NCBI GenBank assembly: GCA_964016985.1 | Contig: OZ024825.1 | Span: 4,892,056 to 4,956,055, forward strand | Length of the DNA stretch: 64,000 nt | Source: Anodontia alba | Taxonomy: Eukaryota; Mollusca; Bivalvia; Lucinida; Lucinidae | Reading direction: 5' to 3' | Part shown: piece after piece, positions 62,401-64,000 of the stretch | Position numbering within the stretch: position 1 is the stretch's first letter | Layout of the letters: each line of letters starts with the position of its first letter | Notes under the pieces: generated by a model | Told to the model about the DNA's origin: nothing | Seen by the model: the letters and a program-made list of their open reading frames with translations, nothing else | Databases searched by the model: none | Translations under genes and position numbers: made by a program

Positions 62401-62702
62401 GTTTACAAAGGGGTCCAAGTTGCCCCTAAACAAGGGTTTCAAAAATATGTTTGAGTTACCATAGTCTTGCGCTCAACCCTCGAATTACCCCTTTTACATG
62501 GCACTTTGGACTTACATTTTCAGTAATATTCAGATCTTCAAACTCCTTAACAAAGCTGGCAACATCTGAGCCACCTGCAGCACCTTCTTCAACATTTATG
62601 TCCACTTGAGCCTTCTTATTGTGATCCATATCACTTCTGAGTCCCCTTGATAACTCAAGTTCTTTTCCAAGATCAGGAGGTTTAGATTTGTCCCCAAAAG
62701 AC
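25850..62702 (-). CDS. EIF2D: eIF2D (ligatin) gene, 5'-incomplete, 11 exons, C-terminal L1-ORF1p-like extension
   Basis: Non-canonical translation initiation/recycling factor that places tRNA in the P site of the 40S subunit and acts in recycling (family knowledge). Exons in transcript order: 62516-62702, 59157-59325, 58700-58817, 55949-55994, 47941-48041, 40406-40543, 38586-38675, 30937-31026, 29772-29889, 27921-28092, 25850-26439. Exon ends have AG acceptors and GT donors, and the phases fit at all ten junctions (0, 1, 2, 0, 2, 2, 2, 2, 0, 1). Landmarks follow vertebrate eIF2D order: DLPLLTSTF, LSKFLQKQE, KGDLLKGADVRR, LGEVFSR, PPILKKDV, VIVQGNQIN and YKIPRKYI. The N-terminal PUA exons are not seen and should lie beyond 64000. 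Introns are 0.8-8 kb and packed with transposons. The last exon extends past the usual C-terminus. No promoter or poly(A) signal was identified. Confidence 0.9.
26440..27588. other. eIF2D intron between exons j and k, no recognised element
   Basis: Intronic AT-rich sequence up to the family A MITE at 27589. It contains short ATT/CAT-rich tracts around 26600-26760. I see no exon-like open stretch or clear repeat boundary. Confidence 0.5.
27589..27869 (-). mobile_element. Family A MITE copy, reverse, in an eIF2D intron
   Basis: ATTACGAAAACGTACTTATA, CCCCACTTTTATATAATAAA, core B about 27692-27768, TGGTGGTAAAGTTTTCAGTA, GGCGTGTTTTCATAATG. It lies about 50 bp downstream of exon j's donor. Confidence 0.9.
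27921..28092 (-). CDS. EIF2D: eIF2D exon j (SUI1 domain)
   Basis: 172-nt exon, acceptor CTGCATTGTTTCAG, consensus donor TTGA then GTGAGT. It encodes TTAIQNFHHYCLDPEELM and then GPQVIVQGNQINCIRDLLL. This is the eIF1/SUI1-type domain (vertebrate TVVRNLEAYGLDP...VQIQGNQIHHLGWLLLEEY). The run GNQI is invariant with vertebrate eIF2D. Phase 0 at the start and phase 1 at the end; the last A joins GT of exon k to give Ser. Confidence 0.93.
28216..28387. mobile_element. Small MITE with CATTATGCATATA ends
   Basis: 172 bp bounded by perfect 13-bp inverted repeats CATTATGCATATA and TATATGCATAATG. No second copy noticed in the window. Confidence 0.6.
28724..29163. mobile_element. Family K element, copy 1, with two stacked inverted repeats
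   Basis: First part bounded by TATTGCATAAAAA (about 28727) and TTTTTATGCAATA (about 29003). Second part is a hairpin, AACATGATTTTTCAATGCAT ... ATGTATGAAAAACCATGTT, with CCAGGTCCC/GGGACCTGG and GGTGTTGAAAAC/GTTTTCAACACC inside. Copy 2 at 55500-55865 lacks one arm of the second hairpin. Confidence 0.72.
29445..29629. mobile_element. Tc1/mariner-type MITE N
   Basis: 185 bp between TA dinucleotides (29443-29444, 29630-29631). Ends CACCACAACCTCTGTATAAC and GTTATACAGAGGTTGTAGTG. Internal CCGTGTTATATCCAAA motifs are repeated, as in pogo/Tigger-like MITEs. Confidence 0.85.
29772..29889 (-). CDS. EIF2D: eIF2D exon i (linker into the SUI1 domain)
   Basis: 118-nt exon, acceptor TTTATGTATTTAG. After one base it encodes LLNKMSSVCEIRLDEQPPIL and then KKDVEPVVIDVVEGEFANE, collinear with vertebrate CLEKLQPAYQVTLPGQEPIVKKGRICPIDITL. 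The in-frame end requires the weak donor GAG then GTTGGT. The better-looking GTAAAT four bases downstream would put the next exon out of frame with an early stop. Confidence 0.82.
30300..30592. repeat. Family L MITE copy in an eIF2D intron
   Basis: Central palindrome GACATTTCATGCAAATTGTC TCCTGAGAAA ACAATTTGCATGGAATGGC. The right end is ACCAGAGAGTGGTAATGGTTAA, which matches inverted TTAACC-TTACCACTCTC. Confidence 0.75.
30937..31026 (-). CDS. EIF2D: eIF2D exon h (SWIB-like domain, second part)
   Basis: 90-nt exon, acceptor TTTAATATTTCAG, donor TCAAG then GTAATT. With CG from exon g it reads RELILDDILTEVLHHKS and then MATLTLGEVFS, matching vertebrate VRLDPILCDCILEKNEQHTVMKLPWDSLLTR in order and length. 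The end AG joins A of exon i to give Arg. A diverged interspersed repeat (30820-30900) lies just downstream of its donor. Confidence 0.85.
32356..32567. mobile_element. Family F MITE with core C, copy 1
   Basis: TTAACCCTTGTCCTGCTGAA at the left and TTCAGCAGGACAAGGGTTAA at the right, a 20-bp perfect inverted repeat. Core C variant (32461-32530) with AAGCCAACTGATCTGGATCT. Two more good copies lie at 39797-40010 and 40178-40390. Confidence 0.9.
33288..33911 (-). pseudogene. RTE-like non-LTR retrotransposon, 5'-truncated copy
   Basis: Minus strand: LHASETWPLTKPNLQRLQ, DRAMIRQICNVRPQDVVTTR, LAWLGIEELDLTLKERRNRW, then a C-terminal WKQLIERDC block; the tail is ATCATATCATATCATAATC. TTAAATGGAC[CT]GTGACC plus the tail occurs twice in a row (about 33270-33345), probably a duplicated insertion junction. 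Same family as 42521-45392. Confidence 0.85.
34405..34860 (+). repeat. Repeat S copy 2 with a nested family J MITE
   Basis: TTGCCTTTGGAAACAAAGAA, AGTTTGTGAGGCTGCATACG and GATGGGCTCAATGATCCCAA are collinear with 22975-24000. This copy lacks the two family A insertions, so it gives an approximate empty site for them. Confidence 0.7.
34561..34811. mobile_element. Family J MITE, copy 2
   Basis: CAGGGCCCAGTTGTTCAAAG and AACTGGGCCCAGG ends, subterminal TAACGACGTCGTTA, and central GTGAGTAGCTTTTGCAGTGC with mirror. Confidence 0.88.
34862..35400. other. Intronic sequence without recognised feature
   Basis: Contains a CAAGGCTGTGCTTCTGTTGT piece of repeat R (about 35232) and a T-rich run (35330-35341). 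No coding or terminal-repeat structure identified. Confidence 0.4.
35530..35752 (-). mobile_element. SINE S1, 5'-truncated reverse copy
   Basis: Reverse-strand S1 body: GTTGAGGTTTTACGGTCCAG, GCGGTCAGTTTACCTAACCA, AGAAACTAACAACTGCCCTT. The tRNA-like head is missing. Confidence 0.8.
35755..38110 (+). mobile_element. HINE-like array remnants interrupted by another HINE-like element
   Basis: Units like those of 31376-34090 (ACCATTTGAATAAATTGTCA, ACAGAAGGCCCCATGTGAAA) occur at 35755-36300 and again at 37555-38110, ending ATCCTGAGCTAAAAAT. Between them (36320-37555) lies a different element, so the host array appears split. Confidence 0.65.
36320..37555 (+). mobile_element. HINE-like element with GTCGCACCTGC head and nested smaller element
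   Basis: GTCGCACCTGCCC at the left, CCCTGCTAAAGCAGGTGCAAC hairpin at the right after a GGATGGACAAACGGATGGAT tract. Tandem units of about 150-160 bp carry AAAAGTGACAAAAATGACC, CCAAACCACATGCACA and AGAGGAGTTGCGCTCACAAG. Nested at 36722-36985 is a short element bounded by ATAATACCCCGCAATTATCG and CCGCCACTATCGTGTGGCGG, with its own GGACGG tract. Confidence 0.65.
38181..38513. mobile_element. Family I MITE (pogo/Tigger-like ends), copy 1
   Basis: 333 bp with TA duplications (38179-38180, 38514-38515). Ends CAGTCGACTCTCGTTATCTC and inverse. TTATCTCGAA motifs are reiterated. The central palindrome is GGAAAAGAGAAGAAATTGCT, CCTTAGG, mirror. Confidence 0.92.
38586..38675 (-). CDS. EIF2D: eIF2D exon g (SWIB-like domain, first part)
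   Basis: 90-nt exon, acceptor TTTTTTTTCAG, donor GAACG then GTAACT. It encodes KGDLLKGADVRRMVVDYIKA followed by NNLQCEDSE, matching vertebrate KGSFLEGSEVRTIVINYAKKNDL, the SWIB/MDM2-like fold. It ends with CG, completed to Arg by exon h. Confidence 0.92.
39797..40010. mobile_element. Family F MITE, copy 2
   Basis: TTAACCCTTGTCCTGCTGAA to CAGCAGGACAAGGATTAA, core C variant 39901-39973 with TTGGCTTCTTTGGAAGCCAA at the axis. Confidence 0.9.
40178..40390. mobile_element. Family F MITE, copy 3
   Basis: TTAACCCTTGTCATGCTGAT to CAGCAGAACAAGGGTTAA, core 40286-40350. It ends 10 bp from the GTAAGC donor of eIF2D exon f (40400-40405), which it has not disrupted. Confidence 0.9.
40406..40543 (-). CDS. 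EIF2D: eIF2D exon f (linker to the SWIB domain)
   Basis: 138-nt exon, acceptor GAATTATTCAG, donor CTACAG then GTAAGC. It encodes LRNFIVPVAVKDSKSS and then VITEAFEVTDDVMPLFKILGY. This corresponds to the vertebrate segment with a SFVIP block and a short hydrophobic stretch before the SWIB domain. The last two bases plus T of exon g make Ser, giving GYSKGDLLKG across the junction. Confidence 0.88.
40730..41560. repeat. Degenerate tandem repeat in an eIF2D intron
   Basis: About four strongly diverged units of about 180 bp, with landmarks ATGGATATATTCTG / CTGTATATATTTAATG / CTGGATATATTTTGATG and GGTAGAAA(CA/TA)TGGA. The open frame at 41366-41641 falls in this repeat and is not called as a gene. 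Confidence 0.6.
41640..42515. other. Intronic sequence without recognised feature
   Basis: AT-rich, with a short ATT-rich tract around 42148-42180. No coding similarity or terminal repeats noticed. Confidence 0.45.
42570..43259 (-). pseudogene. Retrotransposon C-terminal domain
   Basis: Split over two frames: KQEVVASFCYLGDMLSAAGG, LPVLSSRHLSFKTCGRVYSS, then LHASETWPCTKPNLQRLQRN, LVRLGIEDLDLILKERRLRW and YGHVECSSGAVKTAFHIQVE. Same block as 33288-33911 and 497-769. This conserved post-RT region is typical of the family; function uncertain. Confidence 0.85.
43275..44045 (-). pseudogene. Retrotransposon reverse transcriptase with C-terminal PHD-like finger
   Basis: 256 residues: QFGFVPGRGTTDAIFVVRQL, MAFVDLEKAFDRVPQKVIWW, GVHQGLVLSPLLF and YADDLLIITES (catalytic YADD). 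After the RT comes CTVCCTGASSIFCNGCKHWV and HKKC...YRCTRC, a Cys4-His-Cys3 arrangement as in PHD/RING fingers. The RT N-terminus is in another frame upstream. Confidence 0.9.
44549..45394 (-). pseudogene. Retrotransposon AP-like endonuclease domain
   Basis: 281-residue open frame with endonuclease/exonuclease/phosphatase motifs: TVNVNTLRERVCEVVETL, KVDVCCIQETRYHG (catalytic Glu), VVLSVYAPQSGLSDEV, IPCGDWNGCVG (Asp/Asn), RQIDFILFRR (Asp) and ALQHQLLV (His; the usual preceding SD pair is missing). Such a domain nicks target DNA to prime reverse transcription. The loss at the last motif and the frameshift to the RT indicate an inactive copy. Confidence 0.88.
45393..46520 (+). mobile_element. HINE-like element, 3' part, AATCTAAGCCCTCCTGTGAC core
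   Basis: About seven units of 140-160 bp (CAATCTAAGCCCTCCTGTGA, CTTGAAAATGGGGTCAAGGT, AGTTTGGTCAAAATC, GGTGCAGACAAGCCATTTT). It ends with a GCCGACGCCAACGCCAAC tract (about 46444-46461) and a hairpin, CCCCACCCCATGTGGGGG. The 5' head is not seen and was probably lost at the retrotransposon junction. Confidence 0.7.
46530..47935. other. eIF2D intron, mostly unrecognised
   Basis: Contains a repeat R piece (GCCACAATCACAAACCGCAG, about 46915). No open frames of interest or inverted repeats noticed. Confidence 0.45.
47941..48041 (-). CDS. EIF2D: eIF2D exon e (LSKFL motif)
   Basis: 101-nt exon, acceptor TTTTTTTTCAG, donor GAAGA then GTAAGT. It encodes LSKFLQKQEKTGIIKIKQ followed by SKGVDTIVEIDKSHE, collinear with vertebrate LSKFLQQ...IIQVKELSKGVESIVAVDWKH. 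It starts in phase 0 and ends with two bases of a codon completed by T of exon f. Confidence 0.92.
48141..48538. mobile_element. Family P MITE (hAT-like CAGGG ends) with core B
   Basis: 398 bp: CAGGGCTGAGAA at the left, TTCCCATCCCTG at the right, with AATCCTGAAAT motifs near both ends. The centre is an approximately 80-bp perfect palindrome (48226-48306), AAAACATATGTTGTGGGTAC inward to TCATTAGAAATGCCTC, clearly the family A core in a different frame. Confidence 0.85.
48602..48933. mobile_element. Family I MITE, copy 2
   Basis: CAGTCGACTCTCATTATCTC to CGGGAGTCGACTG with TA on both sides, central GGAAAAGAGGAGAAATTGCT, CCTAAGG, mirror. Inverted relative to copy 1. Confidence 0.92.
49003..49228 (+). 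mobile_element. tRNA-derived SINE, family S3
   Basis: A box GTGGTGCAGTGGTAAAGCAT, B box GGTACCGGGTTCGATCCCCA, unrelated body with GTTTCTACCCAGGAAAAAAG, and a 3' tail of ATTATT repeats after TAAATAAAGTCG. The tail type suggests mobilisation by a LINE with simple-repeat ends. Confidence 0.85.
49353..49518 (+). repeat. Family A MITE, truncated
   Basis: Left end CATTATGAAAACACGCCTAT and left arm, then core B breaks off after GTACTCATTAGAACTGCCTC. A short ACTGCCTCATCAAGGT unit is then repeated twice. The right half is absent. Confidence 0.82.
49730..49940 (-). mobile_element. tRNA-derived SINE, family S4, reverse
   Basis: The reverse complement has A box GGTGGCCAAGTGGTTAGTGC and B box GGGTTCAAGTCCTGC, so its head resembles a tRNA-Ser/Leu type. 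The remainder, with TTTTATTGCACAGAGCC, is AT-rich. Confidence 0.7.
50288..50636. mobile_element. Family H MITE, copy 2
   Basis: TAGTCGAACCTCAATAGCTC to TAATCTCGACTG with TA on each side. Core B variant at 50418-50486 (GTGTAATCATTAGAATCACC). It is inverted relative to copy 1. Confidence 0.88.
50727..51000 (-). mobile_element. Family A MITE copy, reverse
   Basis: GGAAAACATGCCTATTTAAT, CACTTTTATATAGTAAAACT, core B about 50830-50903, TTTTTGGTAGTAAAATTTCA, GGCATGTTTTCATAAC. Confidence 0.9.
51307..51554. mobile_element. Family J MITE, copy 3
   Basis: CTGGGCCCAGTTGTTAAAAG to AACAACGGCCCAG, central GTGAGTAGCTTTTGCACTGC and mirror. Confidence 0.86.
51560..53095. other. eIF2D intron, repeat R pieces only
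   Basis: Repeat R fragments near 51840-51880 and 52040-52090 (CGTCACAATCACAGAGCACA). GAGGTGATCACAATACCAAA at 52621 resembles GAGGTGATCACAATGCCAGA at 40055. No gene seen. Confidence 0.45.
53111..54047 (+). mobile_element. HINE-like element with ATACCCCGCCA ends
   Basis: Starts ATAATACCCCGCCATAGC and ends CACCACTATTGTATGGCGGG TATAAAAAG, the outer ATACCCCGCCA / TGGCGGGTAT being inverted. Five units of about 160-170 bp: TTTGACGAAATTTGCCCATT, AGCAATCCCAAACCAGATCT, CTCAAGTTATCATCCGGAAA. GGACGGACGGACG and GACAGACGGACAG tracts at 53945-53990. The element at 36722-36985 is a single-unit relative. Confidence 0.78.
54235..54846. mobile_element. Family I MITE, copy 3, split by a GTTGGGG repeat
   Basis: CAGTTGACTCTCATTATCTC to AACGAGTGTCGACTG with TA on both sides. 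The core GGAAAAGA | GGAGAAATTGCTCC is interrupted exactly by 54354-54643. Confidence 0.9.
54354..54643 (+). repeat. GTTGGGG repeat, copy 4, precise insertion
   Basis: Comparison with the uninterrupted family I copies fixes the ends: TTGATTGTGTTGGGGTTTAA at the left, ACCCGACCACTCCCCA at the right, 290 bp. No target-site duplication of more than 1-2 bp is visible. Confidence 0.85.
54850..55495. other. eIF2D intron without recognised feature
   Basis: AT-rich. A weak piece of family L (ACATATTTTCCTTC, GGAAATGCCATCTGC) may lie at 55330-55450. Nothing else noted. Confidence 0.4.
55500..55865. mobile_element. Family K element, copy 2, lacking one hairpin arm
   Basis: TATTGCATAAAAAGCAGTGT, CACGCACTGTTAATGCATGG, GTATGCAATAATAGCGATCG, then ACATGGTTTTTCAATGCATT and CCAGGTCCCTTGGGACCATG. 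Relative to 28724-29163 the second arm and loop of the hairpin are missing. Confidence 0.75.
55949..55994 (-). CDS. EIF2D: eIF2D exon d (46-nt small exon)
   Basis: Very short exon, acceptor TATAACTTTTCAG, donor AAAAAA then GTAAGC. With the two bases carried from exon c it reads CRPGQQLSVKSSSFKK, matching the vertebrate C-PEGRQLDIKKSSYKK region, and it ends in phase 0 immediately before LSKFL of exon e. It is too short for ordinary ORF detection; phase and homology support it. Confidence 0.85.
56209..56521. mobile_element. Pogo/Tigger-like MITE with core B variant
   Basis: CAGTGAACCCTCATTACAAC at the left and TTTGTCGTTGTATTGAGTGT at the right, TA on both sides. Central palindrome 56336-56402: ACATATGTTTTGGATATTTG inward to TTAAAACTGCCTCAGTGAAT. 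Confidence 0.78.
56637..56663. repeat. (TC)n microsatellite
   Basis: CT-rich dinucleotide tract with one TTTC interruption. Confidence 0.9.
56717..58630 (+). mobile_element. HINE-like element with AGGACCATGGTGGTCCT head
   Basis: AGAGGACCATGGTGGTCCTT hairpin head. About eleven units of 120-140 bp: CAAGTTTCAGGAAGATCCAA, TCAAAACTGAATGAGTTATG, AGTCAAACAGAGGCTTTTTC. A GACGGACG/GATGGA tract (58550-58592), a GTAGCCTTTGGCCCAGGTGA hairpin and GATAAAAAAT end it. A reverse SINE S1 fragment is nested at 57430-57605. Confidence 0.75.
57430..57605 (-). mobile_element. SINE S1 body fragment, reverse, nested
   Basis: TGTTGAGGTTTTACGGCCAA, GCACGGTCAGTTTACCTAAA, AACTGATAACTGCCCTTCTT. The head is lost. Confidence 0.8.
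58700..58817 (-). CDS. EIF2D: eIF2D exon c (start of the central winged-helix region)
   Basis: 118-nt exon, acceptor TTTGATAG, donor TATTG then GTAAGA. It encodes GTDALLEFCFRCAIKK followed by VKKNDLPLLTSTFYKAHM. The DLPLLTSTF block is essentially identical to vertebrate eIF2D and is the best single identifier of the gene. It starts after one base of a codon from exon b and ends with TG, completed to Cys by exon d. Confidence 0.92.
59157..59325 (-). CDS. EIF2D: eIF2D exon b (low-complexity linker)
   Basis: 169-nt exon starting at the acceptor TTTCCAG. That acceptor, rather than the CTGCAG 8 bases downstream, was chosen because it gives the phase-0 start required by exon a. It encodes HAAGMEFEDNGTRGDSQEW and a Gln/His/Ser/Thr-rich stretch ending TTTVTA. 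The donor is GCAG then GTAATG. The last base joins AT of exon c to make Asp, as in the vertebrate MDELL segment. Little sequence conservation is expected here, so the call rests on splice sites and phase. Confidence 0.75.
59405..59465. repeat. Interspersed repeat R (representative copy)
   Basis: GTCACAATCATGGAACACAG followed by CCCTTCCAAGGTATTGG. Related short stretches, both orientations, near 12289, 30180, 30850, 39728, 46915, 49650, 50185, 52045, 63210 and 63490. It is always short and diverged, so it is an old family. Confidence 0.6.
59541..59620 (+). repeat. Solo HINE-like head
   Basis: AAAAGGGCCAGTATGGCCCT (GGGCC/GGCCC hairpin) and CTGTACCGCACACTTGAGT, the kind of head seen on the other minisatellite elements, but with no tandem core or tail attached. 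Confidence 0.5.
59745..59865 (-). pseudogene. Penelope-like reverse transcriptase, C-terminal half
   Basis: Minus strand: NIDNNYFDGLISQNL and IKANSSETEACFW, the block that directly follows the YLDD box in Penelope-like RTs. It is separated from its other half (61879-62130) by a 2013-bp HINE-like insert. Confidence 0.8.
59866..61878 (+). mobile_element. HINE-like element inserted in a Penelope-like RT
   Basis: Starts CAAGAATTCCGCGGAAGGCG, then ATCGCACCTGCT, which is inverted perfectly at the end (AGCAGGTGCGAT). Two successive tandem domains. Units of about 120-130 bp span 60100-61190 (AGGAGAAGCACTATGCAAGG, AATATAGGTCAAGGTCAC, AGTTGAGGAGATCTGGAAC). Units of about 150-185 bp span 61190-61850 and contain AGACAGACGGACGGACGAAC microsatellites within each unit. 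The RT halves give exact insertion boundaries; the target is about TTTAA|TAAATC, with no duplication visible. Confidence 0.82.
61879..62130 (-). pseudogene. Penelope-like reverse transcriptase, N-terminal half
   Basis: Minus strand: FLLDSIYTRFGIKLFRQIVG and IPMGTNCTPLVADLFLSCYV, then after a frameshift VFSSTSRYLDDLL (catalytic DD). IPMGTNC-P--ADLFL is diagnostic of Penelope-like elements. No GIY-YIG endonuclease seen. Confidence 0.88.
62238..62484. mobile_element. MITE with CGAGGGTTGA.CGCAAGAC ends
   Basis: TCGAGGGTTGATCGCAAGAC at the left and GTCTTGCGCTCAACCCTCGA at the right (one mismatch). The central perfect palindrome (62344-62406) is AATTTAGGTGCCATTGCTC, GTAT, mirror. It lies just 3' of eIF2D exon a's donor. 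Confidence 0.82.
62516..62702 (-). CDS. EIF2D: eIF2D exon a (linker after the PUA region)
   Basis: 187-nt exon behind a pyrimidine-rich acceptor (TTTGTGTTTTAG) and ending at a strong donor (GAAAAT then GTAAGT). The first base completes a codon from the unseen upstream exon. The peptide begins SFGDKSKPPDLGKELEL, which matches the point after the PUA region where vertebrate eIF2D has a G-KS-PP segment. The rest is polar and acidic (VDINVEEGAAGGSDVASF), as expected for the poorly conserved linker. It ends in phase 0, compatible with the next exon. Confidence 0.8.
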
Positions 62703-62813
62703 CTAAAACACAAATATGGTGAATGTCCTAAAATTTCAAACACTTTATTCTATCCTTCCTTGGCCTTATTTTTGCTTTTTGTGCAGTTGATTCTTAAAAT
62801 ACTTAGTGGAACA

Positions 62814-62882
62814 GCAAACAGTGTAGACTGTGATCAGACTGTTACTTCAGGAGCAGTCTGATCTGGGTCTACACTGTTTGCA
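62814..62882. repeat. Core C palindrome with eroded flanks
   Basis: GCAAACAGTGTAGACTGTGA, GGAGCAGTCTGATCTGGGTC, ACACTGTTTGC. On the right, CAGTAGGGTAAATAAG recalls the family D end. The left end is not recognised. Confidence 0.7.
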
Positions 62883-62889
62883 ACTGCAA

Positions 62890-63520
62890 TTCTTGTCATT
62901 TTGGTGTACAAAATTTTAGGACATTTACAGTAGGGTAAATAAGATGTAGCGGATAAAATTTGTGGGAAAATGTATGTCCTCTAATAGATGACCTTGCACT
63001 GATGTGACCTATGGAAACAAGATGGAGATTACTACAAAGGCCAAAGACATTTATTTTCCCTAGACACCTGTCACTTTCAGATAAGATGGTTCATGTTTTC
63101 AGTGTGTTTGTTTACTAATTTCTTTTTGTTATTGATTTATTTTGTCATTGTTTTGTTTTGACATAATTCGCTCCTCACCTTTCCTTCATTTGCTTCCTTG
63201 GGAAGCGCTTTGCTTTGTGATTGTGACGTTTCCGAAGTATCTTCATTTATATCTTTATATCATAGACATATACCTTTGGAACATTGGATGTTGGTACATC
63301 TTTTCACTGATTTATGTTCAGACTTGGTGACAATAAGCAAATATGTTCTGAAAGGAATGATCATTTCAGAACAAGAATCACTTCAAAAACGTTAGTGAAC
63401 TCAGTTCCTCTTTTGCAGTGCTTCTTTGTTTGATGTCAGCTATTGCAGTTGTTGTGTTGTATCTTGTCACTGCTTTCTTACCTCTGCTCCTCAGGAAGTG
63501 CTTCATGATGATTGTGGCAT
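62890..63520. other. No eIF2D exon or other gene recognised
   Basis: Contains repeat R fragments (CTTGGGAAGCGCTTTGCTTT at about 63196, CTCAGGAAGTGCTTCATGAT at about 63490). The next upstream eIF2D exon (PUA end) was looked for and not found here. Confidence 0.5.
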
Positions 63521-63522
63521 TA

Positions 63523-63791
63523 TGAAAACATGCCTATTGAAATATACTGAAAATTTTACCACCAAAAAATGAAAATTTTCAGATAAAAAATTCTGATATT
63601 TTTCATATTTCTGCTCAAAACATAGATTGTGGGTACTCGTTTGAACCGCCTTGCCGAGGCAGTTCTAATGAGTACCCACAATCTATGTTTTTGAGCAGAA
63701 ATAAGAAAAATAATTATACCCCTGTAAACCTGTTTTACTATATAAAAGTGGGGTTAAAGAGGGTCAACATTATATAGGCATGTTTTCATAA
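63523..63791 (+). mobile_element. Family A MITE copy
   Basis: CATTATGAAAACATGCCTAT, ATTTTACCACCAAAAAATG, core B about 63617-63693 (GTACTCGTTTGAACCGCCTT), GGCATGTTTTCATAATG. It lies in the unseen-exon side of the eIF2D gene. Confidence 0.9.
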
Positions 63792-64000
63792 TGTGTCTGT
63801 TCATGAACAGTTATGTATTGCTAATTTCAAATAAAACCAAACTACATCAAAGATCCCAACGTCAGCTTATAAACGACACATATAATAAATAATAAATTCT
63901 GAACCTCCATTTGAATGTAACATGAAAGTCTTTCACAATAAAGGATCAACACCTATTATGTATTTAGACAAGACATGCACTTCACTGCAGCTGGTGTTAG

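Overview
The window looks like a repeat-dense, AT-rich, intron-containing animal genome, most probably a bivalve mollusc and perhaps a heterodont (venerid-like) clam. The evidence is circumstantial: tRNA-derived SINEs, Helitron/HINE-like minisatellite elements ending in GACG-type microsatellites, many palindromic MITEs, and RTE-like and Penelope-like retroelements, all around a normally spliced metazoan gene. The species call is an inference. No prokaryotic features are present.

One host gene can be reconstructed: the middle and C-terminal part of translation initiation factor eIF2D (ligatin), on the minus strand from about 62702 down to 25850. Eleven exons were found by eye (62516-62702, 59157-59325, 58700-58817, 55949-55994, 47941-48041, 40406-40543, 38586-38675, 30937-31026, 29772-29889, 27921-28092, 25850-26439). 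All ten junctions keep reading frame, and the order of conserved segments follows vertebrate eIF2D from the linker through the SWIB and SUI1 regions. The N-terminal PUA part must lie beyond 64000. The last exon does not stop after the conserved eIF2D tail. It reads on for about 180 codons into a LINE-1 ORF1p-like RNA-binding module, an in-frame host-transposon fusion and the strongest biological finding here.

Positions 1-25849 (downstream of eIF2D) and all its introns are filled with mobile DNA. Classes: (1) a frameshifted Tc1 element with both termini (3988-5520); (2) non-LTR retrotransposon relics, including an RTE-like element with endonuclease, reverse transcriptase and a C-terminal PHD-like finger (42521-45392), two 3' fragments of that family, another RT (7440-8790) and a LINE tail (9183-9385); (3) a Penelope-like RT split by a Helitron-like element (59745-62130); (4) at least four kinds of tRNA-derived SINE; (5) Helitron/HINE-like elements with a hairpin head, a tandem core, a GACG-rich stretch and a terminal hairpin, the cores being unrelated between elements; (6) many MITE families with a large palindrome at the centre.

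The main structural discovery is that the central palindromes are modular. One core (GGGTACTC.TTAGAA..GCCTC) lies in at least five MITE families with unrelated terminal repeats, and a second (ACAGTGTAGACCCAGATCAG) in at least four. Two copies of one MITE carry different Helitron-like minisatellite elements at the same internal site. This suggests exchange or targeted insertion of cassettes between element families and deserves genome-wide analysis.
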